Shown here piece by piece: positions 1-6,080 of a stretch of 6,481 nucleotides of DNA. The notes under the pieces were generated by a model that searched no databases, was not told the DNA's origin, and saw only the letters and a program-made list of their open reading frames with translations. Origin of the DNA: Gemmatimonadota bacterium (lineage in GTDB: Bacteria; Gemmatimonadota; Gemmatimonadetes; Longimicrobiales; Gaopeijiaceae). A program made the position numbers and the translations under genes. The stretch is taken from assembly GCA_003567615.1 (NCBI GenBank), contig PWZC01000439.1:1-6481 (forward strand), given 5' to 3'. Position 1 is the first letter of the stretch. Every line of letters begins with the position of its first letter.

Positions 1-557
1 GCGGCAAGCTCCCGCTGTCGGGACTCGCGCCGGTCCCTCAGCGCCTTCAGCTCCGAAAGCCGAGCGTGAGCCTCCCGGACGGCGTGAACGGCCTCTCCGG
101 CTCCGGCGAAGGCATCGAGGATGCCGCGCTGCTCCTCGGGCTCCAGGAGCGTCTGGTGTTCGTGCTGCCCGTGAAGATCCACGAGCCGGCTACCGAACTC
201 CCCCACCGTTCCGGCCGTGGCGGGCGATCCGTTGATCCAAGCGCGATTCCGCCCCGCTGCCTGTACCTCCCGCCGGAGCACGAGGAGCCCGTCCTCCGGT
301 TCGAAGCCCGCCTCCGCCAGCCGCTGCCTCACCATGGGGCGAGCCGACAGATCGAATACGGCTTCCACCAGCGCTCGATCGGCGCCCGCCCGAACGGAGT
401 CGGAGGACGCCCGTTCCCCCAGAAGGAGGGAGAGGGCACCAAGCAGGATGGACTTACCGGCCCCGGTCTCGCCGGTGAGCACGTTCAGTCCGGGGCCCAG
501 CTCCACCGCCAGGTCCTGGATGACGGCGAAGTCCCGGATGCGGAGTTCCAGTAGCAT
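1..557 (-). CDS. recN: DNA repair protein RecN, N-terminal part (3' end outside window)
   Basis: RecN is an SMC-like ATPase that acts early in double-strand break repair, holding DNA ends for recombination. The 185 complete codons in the window cover about a third of a typical protein of about 550-570 residues. The start MLLELRIRDFAVIQDL matches the usual RecN N-terminus. The Walker A motif GETGAGKS is at 29-36, LLLGERA at 44-50, a beta-rich lobe follows with NRAWINGSP (104-112), and the RecN hallmark GQHEHQTLL is at 130-138 followed by LDAFAG. From about residue 153 the sequence turns into charged, Arg/Glu-rich helix, the beginning of the coiled-coil arm. The Walker B half and the rest of the coil lie beyond position 1. 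ATG at 557 follows the nadK stop by 19 bases with only a weak G-rich SD (573-570, spacer twelve), so expression may depend on coupling to nadK. Confidence 0.96.
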   Translation of the reverse strand, partial: MLLELRIRDFAVIQDLAVELGPGLNVLTGETGAGKSILLGALSLLLGERASSDSVRAGADRALVEAVFDLSARPMVRQRLAEAGFEPEDGLLVLRREVQAAGRNRAWINGSPATAGTVGEFGSRLVDLHGQHEHQTLLEPEEQRGILDAFAGAGEAVHAVREAHARLSELKALRDRRESRQRELA

Positions 558-576
558 GGTGGGAATCTACCCCGCT

Positions 577-1527
577 CTACGGGGCCACCTCAATGGTCGG
601 ACCGGACGGAAGGGGGTGGAAAGGGGTCGAGTCCCCTCCCACGGCCCAGTTGAGCTTCCGGCGCAGGGTGTCGAAGAAGGTCTGACCAGGGAAGCGAACC
701 AGTGTGACCCGGTCCCGTCCGGGACGGACCACCACCCGGTCTCCGGGCCCCAGGGGAATCCCCTTCCGCCCATCGGCGGTGAGCACGAGCTCTTCCACCC
801 GATCCAGCGCCTCGATGGTGAGTCGCCCCCGGACCGGCAGGACCAGGGGCCGCATGGCCAGGGTGTGGGGCGAGATGGGCGTCACCACCAGCGACGCCAT
901 GTCGGGCACCAGGATGGGTCCACCGGCCGAGAGGGAATAGGCCGTGGACCCGGTGGGCGTCGCCACGATGATCCCGTCCCCGGAGAACTTGGCGATCTCC
1001 TCTTCCCTTCCCCCCCACGCCACCGACAGGCGGAGACGCACGACGCGGGCAACGCCCCCCTTGTGGAGGACCAGGTCGTTGAGCGCCCAGACGCTGCTCT
1101 CCAGATCCCCGCCGTTTCGGACCACATCCCCTTCCACCGTGCTCCGTCGGTCCAACCAGGCGTCGCCCCGACGGATCTGCTCCATCCCCTCCCGGAGGTG
1201 AGTCACCGGCAGGGAGGTGAGAAACCCCAGGTGGCCCATGTTGACCCCCAGGATGGGCGTTCCCAGGGGAACCGACGACGCCCCCCTCAGGAGTGTGCCG
1301 TCGCCCCCCAGGGAGATCAGCAGGTCCATTCCCCCGTCACCCACTGCCTCCAGGGGAGACGCGTGGGAGAACACGCCCTCCCGCATGCCGGCTTCTGCGA
1401 AGACCTCGGCCTCCCACGAATCGAGGATCCGGCGGAGTTCGGCCAGAACGTCGGCGATGCCTGGAGTCCGGTCGCGACCCACGAGGCCGATCCGACGAAG
1501 CGGCGGGACGAGCTGCGGATGTTCCAT
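577..1527 (-). CDS. nadK: NAD kinase (ATP/polyphosphate-dependent NAD+ kinase family)
   Basis: NadK phosphorylates NAD to NADP in the cytoplasm, the only route to NADP in most bacteria. The 316-residue protein has the GGDGT motif (74-78) with the catalytic Asp76, LGVNMGHLGFLT (93-104), the substrate motif ALND (148-151; many family members have Asn-Glu here), the glycine-rich SGDGIIVATPTGSTAYSLSAGG region (182-203) and SPHTLAMRPLVLP in the second domain. It is close to the usual length of about 290-300, with a short extra C-terminal tail after KLNW. The ATG at 1527 was chosen because conserved IGLVGR follows at residue 13 and GAGG boxes lie four and ten bases upstream; the open frame upstream of it runs through dxs and has no NadK character. 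It lies 28 bases after dxs and 19 bases before recN. Its product is the cofactor of FolD and of Dxr, the step after Dxs. Confidence 0.96.
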   Translation of the reverse strand: MEHPQLVPPLRRIGLVGRDRTPGIADVLAELRRILDSWEAEVFAEAGMREGVFSHASPLEAVGDGGMDLLISLGGDGTLLRGASSVPLGTPILGVNMGHLGFLTSLPVTHLREGMEQIRRGDAWLDRRSTVEGDVVRNGGDLESSVWALNDLVLHKGGVARVVRLRLSVAWGGREEEIAKFSGDGIIVATPTGSTAYSLSAGGPILVPDMASLVVTPISPHTLAMRPLVLPVRGRLTIEALDRVEELVLTADGRKGIPLGPGDRVVVRPGRDRVTLVRFPGQTFFDTLRRKLNWAVGGDSTPFHPLPSGPTIEVAP

Positions 1528-1531
1528 GGTT

Positions 1532-1541
1532 CCTCGACCTC
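1532..1541 (-). promoter_or_regulatory. Ribosome binding site of nadK (tandem GAGG)
   Basis: In the dxs-nadK gap the minus strand reads GAGG (1541-1538), TC, GAGG (1535-1532), giving spacers of ten and four bases to the ATG at 1527. Either could serve; together they support this start over upstream in-frame codons inside dxs. Confidence 0.55.
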
Positions 1542-1555
1542 GTTGTGACGAGTGC

Positions 1556-3478
1556 TCAGGCCGACTCCAACGCGGACGGGAAGCCCTTCCGGACCAGCCC
1601 TCGCATGCGCTCCCCGATCCCATCCACATCCAACCCGACGCCACGGAGGAGTGTGCTCCGGGGCCCGTGCTCGATGAACTGGTCGGGGAGACCGTGGGAT
1701 TCGAGTCGTCGCGGATTGGGGAGCCCCGGATCAGAGAGGATCTCCCGGGTCAGGTAGGCCCCAAAGCCGTTCACCACCGTGCCCTCCTCGAGGGTCAGCA
1801 CCGCGCGATGCCCGGAGAGAACCCGGGCCAGCGTCTTCCGGTCCAACGGCTTCACGAAGCGACAGTTCACCACCGTGGCCTCGATCCCCTCTTCGGCCAG
1901 GGCATCCGCCGCCTCCAGTGCCGGAAGGACCATGGTACCCACCGCCAGCACAGCGAGGTCATCGCCTTCCCGGAGGATCTCCCAGGAGCCGTAGGGCACG
2001 TCGGGAATGTCGTCGAGGGCCGGTACCTCGGATGGAACCGAGGCCCGCGGCCAGCGGATGGAGAAGGGACCCCGGTCCTGGGAGGTCCCAAGCCTGAGGA
2101 GCGCCAGCATCTCGGACCCGTCCTTGGGCGCGGTCACGGTCATTTCAGGGACCGAGAGCATGTAGGCCAGGTCCAGCGTTCCGTGGTGGGTGGGACCGTC
2201 CTCACCGGCGATGCCGGCCCGATCCAGGCAGAACACCACCGGGAGCTTCTGAAGCGCCACGTCGTGGACGATTCCGTCGTAGCCCCGCTGCAGGAAGGTG
2301 GAGTAGATGGCTACCACCGGCCGGATCCCCTGGGTCGCCAGACCCGCCGCGAAGGTGGTGGCATGCCCTTCCGCGATCCCCACGTCGAAGAAGCGCTCGG
2401 GGAAGGCCGCAGCGAACACGCCGGTGCTGGTCCCTCCCGGCATGGCCGCCGTGATGGCCACCACGCGGGGATCCTGCCGTCCCAGGGCGGTGAGCCCCTC
2501 GCCGAAAACGTTCTGGTAGCGCGGGAGTCCCCCGGACTTCCGCTTCGCCACCCCGGTGATCTTCTCGAAGGGGGAGGCGGCGTGCCACTTCACGGGGTTC
2601 TCCTCCGCCGGCCCGTACCCCTTCCCCTTCTGGGTCAACACATGCACCAGGATGGGCCCACCCAGACTCTTCACCCGGGTCAGGGTATCCACCAGCATGT
2701 CCATATCGTGGCCGTCCACGGGCCCCACATAGCGGAACCCCATCTCCTCGAAGAGCATGCCGGGAACCACCAGGCTCTTGACGCTGTCCTCCATCCTGCC
2801 GGCCACCGCCTCCACCACGTCACCCAGACTGCGCGGAGCCTTCTGCAGGAGCGACTTCACCTCACTCCGCATCCGGTTGTAGACCGGATTCGTGATCATG
2901 GAGGTGAGGTACTTGTTCATGGCCCCCACATTGGGAGCGATGGACATGTCGTTGTCGTTCAGGATGACGATGAGGTCACGCTCGGTGTGGCCGGCGTTGT
3001 TCAACGCTTCATAGGCCAACCCGCAACTCATGGCCCCGTCCCCGATGATGGCCACCACCTTCTCGGAACGGCCCTGGAGGTCGCGCCCCGCTGCCATTCC
3101 CAGCGCCGCCGAAACGGAGGTGGCGGCGTGGCCCGCGCCGAAGGTGTCGTACTCCGACTCGGACCGGCTGAGGAAGGGCGAGAGCCCCCCATGCTGTCGA
3201 ATGCTGGGGAAGCGGTCGTTCCGACCGGTGAGGATCTTGTGGATGTAGGCCTGATGACCCGTGTCCCACACCAGTCGATCCCGCGGGGTGTCGAACACGT
3301 AGTGGAGCGCCACGGTGAGATCGGCCACCCCCAGGCTGGCACCGAAGTGCCCGCCAAACCGGGAGACCACGTCGATGTGCCGATCCCGGGCCTCCCGGGC
3401 CAGGGTCCGGAGCTCCTTGCGGGAGAGGGTGCGGATATCGGACGGCCACTTCACACGGTCCAGGAGAGACACCGGCAT
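1556..3478 (-). CDS. dxs: 1-deoxy-D-xylulose-5-phosphate synthase
   Basis: Dxs is the thiamine-diphosphate enzyme that condenses pyruvate with glyceraldehyde 3-phosphate to DXP, the entry step of the MEP isoprenoid pathway and a precursor for thiamine and pyridoxal phosphate. The 640 residues are full length (E. coli 620). In order: GGHFGASLG with His44, WDTGHQAYPHK-like segment (71-81, here with Ile79), the ThDP/Mg site GDG (146-148) to LNDN (173-176) with the correct 29-residue Asp-Asn spacing, VGPVDGHD (251-258), the pyrimidine-domain catalytic Glu370 in DVGIAEGHATTFAAG (365-379), YSTFLQR (392-398), DRAGIAGEDGPTHHG (419-433) and the transketolase C-domain ending GLPDQFIEHG. Tyr392, Arg398, Asp427 and His431 match the E. 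coli numbering. Oddity: residue 371 is Gly where Gln is usual (AEQHA). ATG at 3478 is used; GTG at 3472 has better SD spacing. nadK follows after 28 bases. Confidence 0.97.
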   Translation of the reverse strand: MPVSLLDRVKWPSDIRTLSRKELRTLAREARDRHIDVVSRFGGHFGASLGVADLTVALHYVFDTPRDRLVWDTGHQAYIHKILTGRNDRFPSIRQHGGLSPFLSRSESEYDTFGAGHAATSVSAALGMAAGRDLQGRSEKVVAIIGDGAMSCGLAYEALNNAGHTERDLIVILNDNDMSIAPNVGAMNKYLTSMITNPVYNRMRSEVKSLLQKAPRSLGDVVEAVAGRMEDSVKSLVVPGMLFEEMGFRYVGPVDGHDMDMLVDTLTRVKSLGGPILVHVLTQKGKGYGPAEENPVKWHAASPFEKITGVAKRKSGGLPRYQNVFGEGLTALGRQDPRVVAITAAMPGGTSTGVFAAAFPERFFDVGIAEGHATTFAAGLATQGIRPVVAIYSTFLQRGYDGIVHDVALQKLPVVFCLDRAGIAGEDGPTHHGTLDLAYMLSVPEMTVTAPKDGSEMLALLRLGTSQDRGPFSIRWPRASVPSEVPALDDIPDVPYGSWEILREGDDLAVLAVGTMVLPALEAADALAEEGIEATVVNCRFVKPLDRKTLARVLSGHRAVLTLEEGTVVNGFGAYLTREILSDPGLPNPRRLESHGLPDQFIEHGPRSTLLRGVGLDVDGIGERMRGLVRKGFPSALESA

Positions 3479-3485
3479 CGGCTCC
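3479..3485 (-). promoter_or_regulatory. Ribosome binding site of dxs; spacing favours a GTG two codons inside
   Basis: GGAG on the minus strand (3485-3482) is the only SD-like sequence near the dxs start. It is three bases from the ATG at 3478, which is tight, and nine bases from the in-frame GTG at 3472, which is normal spacing. The GTG start would give a protein beginning (V)SLLDRV, like many Dxs N-termini. Confidence 0.5.
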
Positions 3486-3559
3486 AGATCTGGGGTTCGA
3501 CAGGGTGAACGACAGAAGGCGAATGAGTAACCGGCGTCGAGCCGGGCGCCCAAGGAAAG
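3479..3559 (-). other. 81-base intergenic gap before dxs, the longest in the cluster
   Basis: Between the ispA stop and the dxs ATG lie 81 bases with no conserved coding. They hold a short hairpin candidate (CCGGC at 3531-3535, five-base loop, GCCGG at 3541-3545) with no T-run after it, a perfect ten-base palindrome CCAGATCTGG (3484-3493) touching the dxs SD, and two CGACAG copies twelve bases apart (3498-3503 and 3510-3515, plus-strand reading). The best promoter-like pair on the minus strand is a poor TTGGGC/TACTCA match, which I do not call. The open frame continues upstream of the dxs start through this gap, but its residues do not look like a Dxs N-terminus. Confidence 0.6.
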
Positions 3560-4486
3560 CTAACGGTCCCGGGTCACCACGTAATCGGCAAGGGCTTCCA
3601 GCGCCGGAGACTCGATCCCGGCATCCGCCAGCGCCGCCCGGGCCTCACCCACCAGGCGACCGGCCACCAGCCGGGCGCCGTCAACGCCAAGGAGCGCCAC
3701 ATAGGTGGACTTCTCCAGGGCCGCGTCGGACGGCGCCTTGCCCAGGGCCTCCGTGTCGGCGGTGGCATCCAGGACATCGTCGGCGATCTGAAAGGCCAAC
3801 CCGATGGCTCGACCGTAGGACGCGAATGCCTCTCGGGCCGGGTGGTCCAGCTCCGGAAGACCCGCCACCGCCCCGAGCTCCAACGAGGCGGTGAGGAGGG
3901 CGCCGGTCTTCCGGCTGTGGAGTTCGTCCAGTTCTGCTCGGCCCAGCGCCCGCCCTTCACCCCACAGATCCAGCGCCTGCCCCCCTACCATACCCTCAGC
4001 CCCTGCGGCCCTCGCCAGGACCCGGAGCAGCTCACGACGAGTGGTGTGGGAGAGCCCCATGGCGCCCGAGCTTCGCCAGAGGTGCAGGTGCGCCAGGGAG
4101 ATGAGCGCCGCCCCTCCCAGCACCACGGCCGGTTCGCCGTGGACCATGTGGGGGGTGGGGCTTCCCCTTCGCAGGGGAGCATCATCCATGCAGGGGAGGT
4201 CGTCGTGCATGAGGGAGTAGGCGTGAATCAGCTCAAGGCTCACCGCCAGATCCTCGATGCCGTGACGCGGCGAGCCCCCGAGGGCCTCGTATGCCGCCAT
4301 GCACAGGATGGGGCGAAGGCGCTTTCCGCCGGTGGTCACCCCCTGCCGGATTGCATCCCTGGTGGGCAGGGGCGCCAGGGGAAGGAGCGCCGCCAGCGCC
4401 CGCCCCAGTGCCGCCTCCACCCGCCGGCGCTCGGCCCGGAGAAAGGCGGGGATGTCGAACGCCGCCTCGGCGGTGGAGCTATCCAT
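3560..4486 (-). CDS. ispA: Short-chain polyprenyl diphosphate synthase (farnesyl/geranylgeranyl diphosphate synthase type)
   Basis: A trans-prenyltransferase that condenses isopentenyl diphosphate with allylic diphosphates, giving FPP or GGPP for quinone, undecaprenyl and carotenoid synthesis. The 308 residues carry the ordered family motifs: GGKRLRP (53-59), the first Asp-rich motif DDLPCMD (95-101, DDxxxxD spacing) with the following RRG (106-108), MVGGQALDL (166-174), KTGALL (193-198), the second Asp-rich motif FQIADDVLD (232-240) and KSTYVALLG (259-267). Length and motif spacing fit bacterial FPP/GGPP synthases; product chain length cannot be fixed from sequence alone. Two usually conserved spots differ: the Asp pair after the first motif is Ala-Pro (103-104), and the Asp of the common LAGDAL motif is Ala (126). 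The ATG at 4486 was chosen because the conserved region begins just after it; the open frame further upstream runs through xseB. A G-rich SD-like run (4497-4492) lies five bases upstream. It sits directly before dxs, which makes its precursor. Confidence 0.93.
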   Translation of the reverse strand: MDSSTAEAAFDIPAFLRAERRRVEAALGRALAALLPLAPLPTRDAIRQGVTTGGKRLRPILCMAAYEALGGSPRHGIEDLAVSLELIHAYSLMHDDLPCMDDAPLRRGSPTPHMVHGEPAVVLGGAALISLAHLHLWRSSGAMGLSHTTRRELLRVLARAAGAEGMVGGQALDLWGEGRALGRAELDELHSRKTGALLTASLELGAVAGLPELDHPAREAFASYGRAIGLAFQIADDVLDATADTEALGKAPSDAALEKSTYVALLGVDGARLVAGRLVGEARAALADAGIESPALEALADYVVTRDR

Positions 4487-4784
4487 TCCGTCCCCCCTGG
4501 AACGGTCGTACCTCCAGGGATTCCGCTTCTCCCACCAGCTCCTCCACCCGGAGCTCGGCCTTTCGCAGGAGGGCCTCGGTCTGCCGGAGATGGGTGACAC
4601 CTTCCTCGAACAGCTCCAGTCCGCGCTCGAGCTCCACCTCGCCCCCCTCCAGCTCCGCGACGATGCGGTCCAGACGACCGAGCCGTGCTTCCAGTGAGAG
4701 GTCGGCGGCGCTTGCTTCGCCTGCATCGACCTTGCCGGCGGTTCCGGCCGCATCCCCAGTGCCTCCGTTCACCTGCTCATCCAT
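4479..4784 (-). CDS. xseB: Exodeoxyribonuclease VII small subunit
   Basis: XseB is the small helical subunit that binds the C-terminal region of XseA and is needed for normal exonuclease VII activity. The family core lies at about residues 29-88: LEARLGRLDRIVAELEGGE followed by VELERGLELFEEGVTHLRQ and a third helical stretch ending AELRVEEL. These are the two amphipathic helices of the family with the usual LE-G-E turn. The protein has 101 residues against about 75-85 for most XseB. The excess is an Ala/Gly/Asp/Glu-rich, probably disordered N-terminus (about 1-27) plus a short tail. ATG at 4784 is well supported by GGGAGG nine bases upstream. The gene follows xseA after 27 bases and its last eight bases (ATGGATAG) contain the ispA start, so the two are probably translationally coupled. 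Confidence 0.95.
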   Translation of the reverse strand: MDEQVNGGTGDAAGTAGKVDAGEASAADLSLEARLGRLDRIVAELEGGEVELERGLELFEEGVTHLRQTEALLRKAELRVEELVGEAESLEVRPFQGGRNG

Positions 4785-4799
4785 GCCCGCTCGCCTCCC
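4785..4799 (-). promoter_or_regulatory. Ribosome binding site of xseB
   Basis: On the minus strand GGGAGG (4799-4794) lies nine bases before the ATG at 4784. It is among the strongest Shine-Dalgarno matches in the window and decides the xseB start. The small subunit is needed in excess over XseA, and a stronger site than that of xseA would fit; that link is inference. Confidence 0.7.
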
Positions 4800-4811
4800 G
4801 GCTCTTTGGAC

Positions 4812-6080
4812 TCACGTCTCTTCTTCCTCGACCCGACACGGGACGCCCCCGTCGGCGACCCGCAACCGGAACCTGGTCCCCCCCTTCAACTCCTGGACGG
4901 AGCGAAGCACCCGCCCGTCACCGTCGAGCGGTACCGCATACCCCCGTTCGAGTGTGGAGAGCGGAGAGAGGGCATTCACCTGCCCCGCCACCGCCGCCAT
5001 TCGCTCCCGCCGGACCGCGATGAGCCGGCGGATGGATGCCTCCAGCCGTTCCGCCGCCCGGTCCTGACGAAGATACAGGGGACGGAGGATCGACGACACG
5101 CCGGGCCCCAGACGCGCCCGGAGTCCCCGGAGTCGGACCTCCTTGCGACCGACCTGGTCCCGAAGCCCCCGGCCCAGTCGCATACGGGAATCGTCCAGGA
5201 GCCCCTTCAGCGCCGAGCCGTCCTGGACCACCGCCTCGGCGGCAGCGGACGGGGTGGGAGCACGCAGGTCCGCCACCAGGTCCGAGATGGTCACGTCCGT
5301 CTCATGTCCCACCGCCGACACCACCGGCACCGGACAGGCCGCCACGGCCCGTGCCACCGGCTCTTCGTTGAAGGCCCACAGATCCTCCACGGACCCACCG
5401 CCCCGTCCGATGATGATGACGTCCACCTCACCCGAGGCGGCCAGAACCTGAAGGGCCCGGGCGATCTCCACCGCCGCCCCCTCTCCCTGCACCCGGGCAC
5501 CCCGTAGGAGCACCCGCGTCCAGGGCGCCCGCCGCCCCACCACCGAAAGGATGTCCCGGAACGCGGCTCCCGTGGGCGACGTCACCACGCCCACCGTTCG
5601 GGGGAAGGGAGGAAGCCTCCGCTTCCTTGCCGGATCCAGGAGACCTTCCTCGTCGAGCCTCTTGCGGAGGCGCTCGAAGGCCAGCTTCCAGAGTCCTTCC
5701 TCGCCCTCACCCTCCAGGGCTTCCACCTGCAACTGGAGCTCCCCGCGGGCCTCATACAGGGTGACCCGGCTCAGCGCCCGCACCGTCATCCCCTCCTCCG
5801 GATCCATGGGGAGCCCGGCGGCATCCCGGCGCCACATGACGCAGCGGATCTGGGACCGGTCATCCTTCAGGGAGAAGTAGCAGTGTCCGGATCGGGCCCG
5901 GGTCCAACTTCCGATCTCACCCGAGACCCAGAGCGGGGGGAAGGCCTCTTCCAGGGAATGGCGAAGCTGCCGGTTGAGCTCCGAGACCCCCCAGGTGCGA
6001 GGCTCGGGATCGGGCACCTGCTCCGCCTCCGTCGGGACCGAGGAAAAGAGATCCAGGGGGTCGTCGCCGGACGAGGTCAC
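4812..6080 (-). CDS. xseA: Exodeoxyribonuclease VII large subunit
   Basis: XseA is the catalytic large subunit of exonuclease VII, which degrades single-stranded DNA from both ends to oligonucleotides and works with several XseB copies. Counting from the GTG at 6080, an N-terminal tail (1-28) precedes the OB-fold DNA-binding domain (about 29-125, with WVSGEI at 51-56 and SGHCYFSLKDD at 64-74). The catalytic domain follows: GVVTSPTGAAFRDIL (164-178), GRGGGSVEDLWAFN (225-238), VSAVGHETDVT (254-264) and DLRAPTPSAAAE (271-282). A basic, helical, coiled-coil-like stretch (about 290-370) leads to the C-terminal signature PLSTLERGY (373-381). At 422 residues it is slightly shorter than E. coli XseA (about 456). 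The start is uncertain. GTG at 6080 overlaps folD by four bases but has no clear SD. GTG at 6017 (401 residues) has GGAGG eight bases upstream and removes most of the non-conserved tail. I kept the longer form because of the GTGA coupling. xseB follows 27 bases downstream. Confidence 0.96.
   Translation of the reverse strand: MTSSGDDPLDLFSSVPTEAEQVPDPEPRTWGVSELNRQLRHSLEEAFPPLWVSGEIGSWTRARSGHCYFSLKDDRSQIRCVMWRRDAAGLPMDPEEGMTVRALSRVTLYEARGELQLQVEALEGEGEEGLWKLAFERLRKRLDEEGLLDPARKRRLPPFPRTVGVVTSPTGAAFRDILSVVGRRAPWTRVLLRGARVQGEGAAVEIARALQVLAASGEVDVIIIGRGGGSVEDLWAFNEEPVARAVAACPVPVVSAVGHETDVTISDLVADLRAPTPSAAAEAVVQDGSALKGLLDDSRMRLGRGLRDQVGRKEVRLRGLRARLGPGVSSILRPLYLRQDRAAERLEASIRRLIAVRRERMAAVAGQVNALSPLSTLERGYAVPLDGDGRVLRSVQELKGGTRFRLRVADGGVPCRVEEEET
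6018..6030 (-). promoter_or_regulatory. Candidate ribosome binding site for an internal xseA start (GTG at 6017)
   Basis: On the minus strand GGAGG (6030-6026) is followed by an eight-base spacer and a GTG codon (6017-6015) in frame with xseA. No comparable SD precedes the GTG at 6080. A start here would leave nine residues before the conserved VSELN, close to where other XseA proteins begin. The same bases encode Thr-Glu-Ala-Glu-Gln in the longer form, so the match could be chance in purine-rich Glu/Ala codons. Confidence 0.45.

Noticed and set aside
217..1548. Long plus-strand open frame (443 codons) covering nadK and part of recN
   Set aside because: Codon-aligned opposite nadK; low-complexity Arg/Gly/Pro/Ser composition and no recognisable family.
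1528..1644. Upstream extension of nadK to 1644
   Set aside because: It overlaps the conserved C-terminus of dxs and adds Ser/Arg/Trp-rich residues absent from NadK; the ATG at 1527 has SD support.
1217..3508. Long plus-strand open frame (763 codons) covering dxs
   Set aside because: It lies exactly codon-opposite dxs, whose product is unmistakable. Its translation is rich in His, Arg, Gly and Pro with no recognisable domain, as expected for an antisense shadow in GC-rich DNA.
3531..3545. Possible terminator between ispA and dxs
   Set aside because: The stem is only five base pairs with no T-run on the transcribed strand, and the next gene continues in the same direction.
3479..3553. Upstream extension of dxs by 25 residues to 3553
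   Set aside because: The added residues do not match Dxs N-termini, and the SD-like GGAG lies downstream of that start.
4487..4753. Upstream extension of ispA to an ATG at 4753
   Set aside because: The extra 89 residues are an out-of-frame reading of xseB (rich in Trp, Arg and Ser) and do not resemble a prenyl synthase N-terminus.
3842..5067. Overlapping plus-strand open frames opposite ispA, xseB and the end of xseA
   Set aside because: The minus-strand genes here carry all family motifs; these frames are compositionally biased and unrecognisable.
4806..5507. Plus-strand open frame opposite xseA
   Set aside because: Codon-aligned antisense shadow of the catalytic part of xseA; ends where xseA happens to use CTA.
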